Source: Paenibacillus koleovorans NBRC 103111
GTDB lineage: Bacteria; Bacillota; Bacilli; Paenibacillales; NBRC-103111
Length of the DNA stretch: 35,906 bases
Assembly: GCF_004000845.1 (NCBI RefSeq)
Contig: NZ_BIMA01000070.1
Location: 1-35,906, forward strand
Direction of reading: 5' to 3'
In this document: positions 33,370-35,906 of the stretch, one piece after another
How the letters are laid out: every line of letters starts with the position of its first letter
How positions within the stretch are numbered: the first letter of the stretch is position 1
Notes under the pieces: generated by a model
Seen by the model: the letters and a program-made list of their open reading frames with translations, nothing else
Database searches by the model: none
Told to the model about the DNA's origin: nothing
Program-made: the position numbers and the translations under genes

Positions 33370-34230
33370 CTAACCAAACTGTTGACGCATGTACTTGGCG
33401 ACCGCATCCTCGTTGTGGCTGCCGATTATCCGGTCCGCCATTGCTTGCAGCCGCTCATGCGCCTCTCGGACAGCAACGCGGGTACCGGCGGCTTCGAACA
33501 GGCCTACATCGTTCAAGTTGTCTCCGAATACGGTTACTTGGCTCGGCTCGATCCCCATTATTCGGGCCCATTGCAGCAGCCCTTGCTTTTTGTTCGCCAG
33601 CGGATGACTGACTTCCAGAAAATAATTGTGCTCGCGAACATATGCATCCCGCATCAAGTGCAGGTGAATGGTTGATCCAAACCGATTCGTGAGATCGGCA
33701 TGAAACGGCTCGAGCTCCTCCAGCCTGCCGATATAGGTAAGGATGAGCACACGTTGGTCGAAGGGACAGACGAGCCCGGCTGTCTCACGAAAGCGAGGGT
33801 CATTCGGTCGATTGGCGTAAAACTGACGGTCGCCCGTTCTAAGGAGAGGCTCGTGCAGCACCGTCTCGTTCCCGCCGCCATCCAACCCGAACAGGAGCGG
33901 CACCAATCGATGCCGGCTTTTACCGAACTCGATCAGCTCATTCGCGGCCTCGGAAGTCAACCAGTTCCCTCCCAGCAGGGAGCCGTCGACCGGGTCCATC
34001 AGTACCGCTCCATTGTAAAGCACCAGCGGATGCTGCCATGGAATCTCCCCAACCACCTGCATGGAGCTTCTGTAGCTGCGGGCGGTAGCATAGCTGACCG
34101 GAACGCCTTGTTCCAAAAGCCATGTAAGCGTCTCGACTGTGAATGGCGACACCGTCGCATCGGACCGAAGCAGCGTGCCGTCCAGATCGGTCAAAAAGGC
34201 TTGTGTTGCTTGGGCGGATGTCGGGGCCAT
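33370..34230 (-). CDS. Cof-type HAD hydrolase
   Basis: 286 residues from MAPTSAQATQ, with AFLTDLDGTLLRSD (Asp15/Asp17) as motif I. A large type-II cap lies about 85-200. LANKKQGLLQWARIMGI (Lys) and VTVFGDNLNDVGLFEAAG (motif IV) near 225-250 complete the active site. Members dephosphorylate sugar phosphates, FMN, PLP or HMP-PP. The ATG at 34230 has GGGAGG upstream; the longer open frame to 34575 overlaps the next gene and is not used. Confidence 0.88.
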   Translation of the reverse strand: MAPTSAQATQAFLTDLDGTLLRSDATVSPFTVETLTWLLEQGVPVSYATARSYRSSMQVVGEIPWQHPLVLYNGAVLMDPVDGSLLGGNWLTSEAANELIEFGKSRHRLVPLLFGLDGGGNETVLHEPLLRTGDRQFYANRPNDPRFRETAGLVCPFDQRVLILTYIGRLEELEPFHADLTNRFGSTIHLHLMRDAYVREHNYFLEVSHPLANKKQGLLQWARIMGIEPSQVTVFGDNLNDVGLFEAAGTRVAVREAHERLQAMADRIIGSHNEDAVAKYMRQQFG

Positions 34231-34250
34231 CGATAGTCCTCCCTTAGCGT

Positions 34251-34826
34251 TTACACGTTCAGATGTTTCGTGCAATTGAACAGCTCGCATGTCCAGCCTT
34301 GCGGATTTTTGGCGACGATGGTGACGGAGGTGTTGTCTAGCGGCCCTTGTACGTTCAGTTCTGGCACAAGCTTGCGGATCGTCGAGCCGATCAAACCGCC
34401 ATGACTGACGATTAATATTCTTTCGCCGGGATGGCGTTCTGCGATAATGTTCAAAATGGACTGTCCGCGCTCCGCCACTTTGTCGTTCGACTCGATATCC
34501 AGCTCGAGCTTCGCCCAGTCGACTCCCCACTTGGCGAGACGGTCTTCCGGCGTTGTCCCTTCGATTTGACCGCAAAACTTCTCGCGCAAAAGCGGTTCCT
34601 GGATAACCGTCAATGAGAGACGATCCGCCACCGATTGAGCCGTTACATAAGCACGCCCCAGGTCGCTGCTGTAAATGACGTCCCAGCTCTCATGCTGCAT
34701 CCTGTCCGCTAGTCGCTGCGCCTGCTGAAGACCGTCCTCGTTCAGAGGAATATCCGTGTGGCCTTGCGCCTTTCTTTGCACATTCCAGTCCGTTACGCCG
34801 TGTCGAATCAGTCCCAATACCGTCAT
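34251..34826 (-). CDS. Histidine phosphatase (phosphoglycerate mutase-like)
   Basis: 191 residues. The phosphohistidine motif LIRHGVTDWN has His9. The second Arg (YSSDLGRAYVTA, near 53-64), Glu (REKFCGQIEGTT near 81-92) and second His (IVSHGGLIGS near 138-147) complete the site. This is a PhoE/CobC-type phosphatase, not a glycolytic mutase by length. The ATG at 34826 has AAGGAG upstream. It ends 20 bp before the Cof gene. Confidence 0.9.
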   Translation of the reverse strand: MTVLGLIRHGVTDWNVQRKAQGHTDIPLNEDGLQQAQRLADRMQHESWDVIYSSDLGRAYVTAQSVADRLSLTVIQEPLLREKFCGQIEGTTPEDRLAKWGVDWAKLELDIESNDKVAERGQSILNIIAERHPGERILIVSHGGLIGSTIRKLVPELNVQGPLDNTSVTIVAKNPQGWTCELFNCTKHLNV

Positions 34827-34871
34827 CTCTTGCCAGCTCCTTTATCTCTCTATTTGAATGTTAGGATTCTA

Positions 34872-35906
34872 TTATTCTATCATAACTCGCAAGGCGGCGA
34901 GCAGCAGGAAAATGACCACTCCTCCAAGCATATGCGCAAAATCGGCCCGTTCGAACCGCGATGCGGCTGCGCCGGGATGTCGATGAAGCGCCTCGTCCCT
35001 GAAGCCTCGCTGCTCCATCGCCAGCGCCGCCGCTTCGGCCATCCGGAACAGCGACAACAGCATCGGCACGGCTACGACCGGCAAATCGCGCGCCCGGACG
35101 GTGCCCGGCTTGGCGCGGCTGCCGCCTCTCGCTCTGGCGATGCGGGCGAAGCGCAGCCATTCCGCCTTGATGATCGGGATGAAGCGCATCAGCATAGACA
35201 CGTACAGCGCGATCGCCGTCACCGGCACTTTCCAGCGGGCGGTAGCGGCGAGGCTCGTCTCGAGCGCTTTCTTAAGGGCGAGCGGGCTGTATTGCAGCGG
35301 CAGCAGCAACCCGATCGCCATGATGAACAGGAAGCGCTGCATCGAGAGCAATGTGCGACCGGCGGCTTCGAAGGAGAAGCCGATCCACTCGACGCCGGAG
35401 AACACGACGGTGAAGCTCGTCAGCCAGACGAGCGGCAGCACGGCGCGCCACACGGTCCGGAACGCAACAGGCGACCAAGCGATCGCCGCAAGCGTGACGA
35501 CCGCGGACGCCGCCAAGCCGGGCAGACTGCCCTGTAGCAGGATGCCGATCGACACAAGCGTGCAGAACACCCACGCGGCGCGTGGGTCGATGCGGCGCTT
35601 GGGAGGCGTGGCGGCAGGTGCCGGGGCGGCGGCAAGTGCGACAGCGGTTCGGTTGAGCTGGACCGCTGGTGACGACACCGTGTTGTCAGTAAGTACATAG
35701 GCCACTGGGTTGAGTTGGGGGACCGGCGCAGACGTCGACGTGGCGTCAAGCGCGGCTGCGGTGGCCGGGTTGAGCTGGGTGGCTGGTGACGATATCGGTT
35801 TGTCGGCAAGTACAGGGGGAGCTGCTAGGTTGAGCTCGGCGGCTGGTGCAGACGTCGAGCTCGCGCCGCCCGCGCGCCGCGCGACGGCGGCCGCGACCGC
35901 CGCGGC
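34872..35906 (-). CDS. ECF transporter T component (EcfT/CbiQ-like), partial, possible fusion
   Basis: The frame is open from the window edge to a stop at 34872, 345 codons with the start outside. The C-terminal 240 residues are a T subunit: five or so membrane segments (WVFCTLVSIGILLQGSLPGL, FLFIMAIGLLLPLQYSP, IFLLLAALRVMI) and both signature Arg-Gly motifs, RIARARGG and AMEQRGFRD, which couple to the ATPases. The first ~100 visible residues are an Ala/Pro/Ser/Thr-rich repeat linker that T proteins normally lack. Since the frame continues beyond the edge, the T domain may be fused to an ATPase or substrate-specificity domain. A GTG at 35705 could also start a stand-alone T protein. Confidence 0.8.
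   Translation of the reverse strand, partial: AAAVAAAVARRAGGASSTSAPAAELNLAAPPVLADKPISSPATQLNPATAAALDATSTSAPVPQLNPVAYVLTDNTVSSPAVQLNRTAVALAAAPAPAATPPKRRIDPRAAWVFCTLVSIGILLQGSLPGLAASAVVTLAAIAWSPVAFRTVWRAVLPLVWLTSFTVVFSGVEWIGFSFEAAGRTLLSMQRFLFIMAIGLLLPLQYSPLALKKALETSLAATARWKVPVTAIALYVSMLMRFIPIIKAEWLRFARIARARGGSRAKPGTVRARDLPVVAVPMLLSLFRMAEAAALAMEQRGFRDEALHRHPGAAASRFERADFAHMLGGVVIFLLLAALRVMIE
35630..35862 (-). repeat. About 20-residue tandem repeat in the ECF-T N-terminal region
   Basis: Four units share the core S-[AS]-P-x-x-[EQ]-L-N. In DNA the plus-strand core GGTTGAG starts at 35651, 35708, 35768 and 35828, spaced 57, 60 and 60 bases, so all copies keep the frame. Units 1 and 3 (SAP...VL.D) and units 2 and 4 (SSPA.QLN...AL) are most alike, giving a two-unit higher-order repeat. 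Confidence 0.8.

Noticed and set aside
34231-34575. 115-codon N-terminal extension of the Cof-type hydrolase
   Set aside because: It is a shadow of the histidine phosphatase; the real start has GGGAGG and the DLDGT motif follows directly.
35630-35862. CRISPR-like array
   Set aside because: Repeats are contiguous and coding, with unit sizes in multiples of three and no unique spacers.

Overview
The window looks like chromosomal DNA of a GC-rich member of the Paenibacillaceae (Paenibacillus/Cohnella type). Nearly all core genes lie on the minus strand. Their order is the conserved Firmicute order (fapR-plsX-fab-rnc-smc-ftsY-ffh-rpsP-trmD-rplS-lepB-rbgA-rnhB). Other signs are zinc-type L32, strong AGGAGG ribosome sites, frequent GTG/TTG starts and a YlbJ sporulation gene. 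No rRNA, tRNA or CRISPR array was seen.

Region 1 (1-24.3 kb, core). Reading along the minus strand (right to left): rsmD-coaD; ylbJ (plus strand, its 3' end overlapping coaD); the Lon-like protease ylbL; yceD-rpmF; the lipid operon fapR-plsX-fabH-fabD-fabG-acpP-fabF; rnc; smc-ftsY; ylxM-ffh-rpsP-khpA-rimM-trmD; rplS; lepB; rbgA; rnhB; and a partial ylqG-like gene at the left edge. Together these cover membrane lipid synthesis, the SRP and signal peptidase export route, ribosome assembly and chromosome organisation. Several promoters and terminators divide the block: ylxM, yceD and smc have visible promoters, rnc and rpmF have strong terminators, and fapR carries a likely FapR operator.

Region 2 (24.3-31.7 kb, accessory). 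This is a patchwork of small regulators, toxin modules and decayed genes. It contains an Xre regulator with a tiny membrane protein and a DUF7667-like protein; a HTH_17 DNA-binding protein; a frameshifted excisionase-like gene; a probable type I toxin-antitoxin pair (26-residue holin-like toxin with antisense RNA); fragments of a phage tail protein and an amidase; a broken ATP-dependent DNA ligase; a hicAB pair with an operator array; an RQC-like zinc-ribbon protein; and a collapsed AraC/substrate-binding regulator. It looks like an old prophage or integrated-element graveyard in which toxin-antitoxin pairs are the best preserved parts.

Region 3 (31.7-35.9 kb). Three HAD phosphatases, a small membrane protein and a histidine phosphatase follow an ECF-transporter T subunit. 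The T subunit's reading frame runs through a roughly 20-residue Ala/Pro-rich tandem repeat and off the right edge, so it may be fused to an upstream protein.
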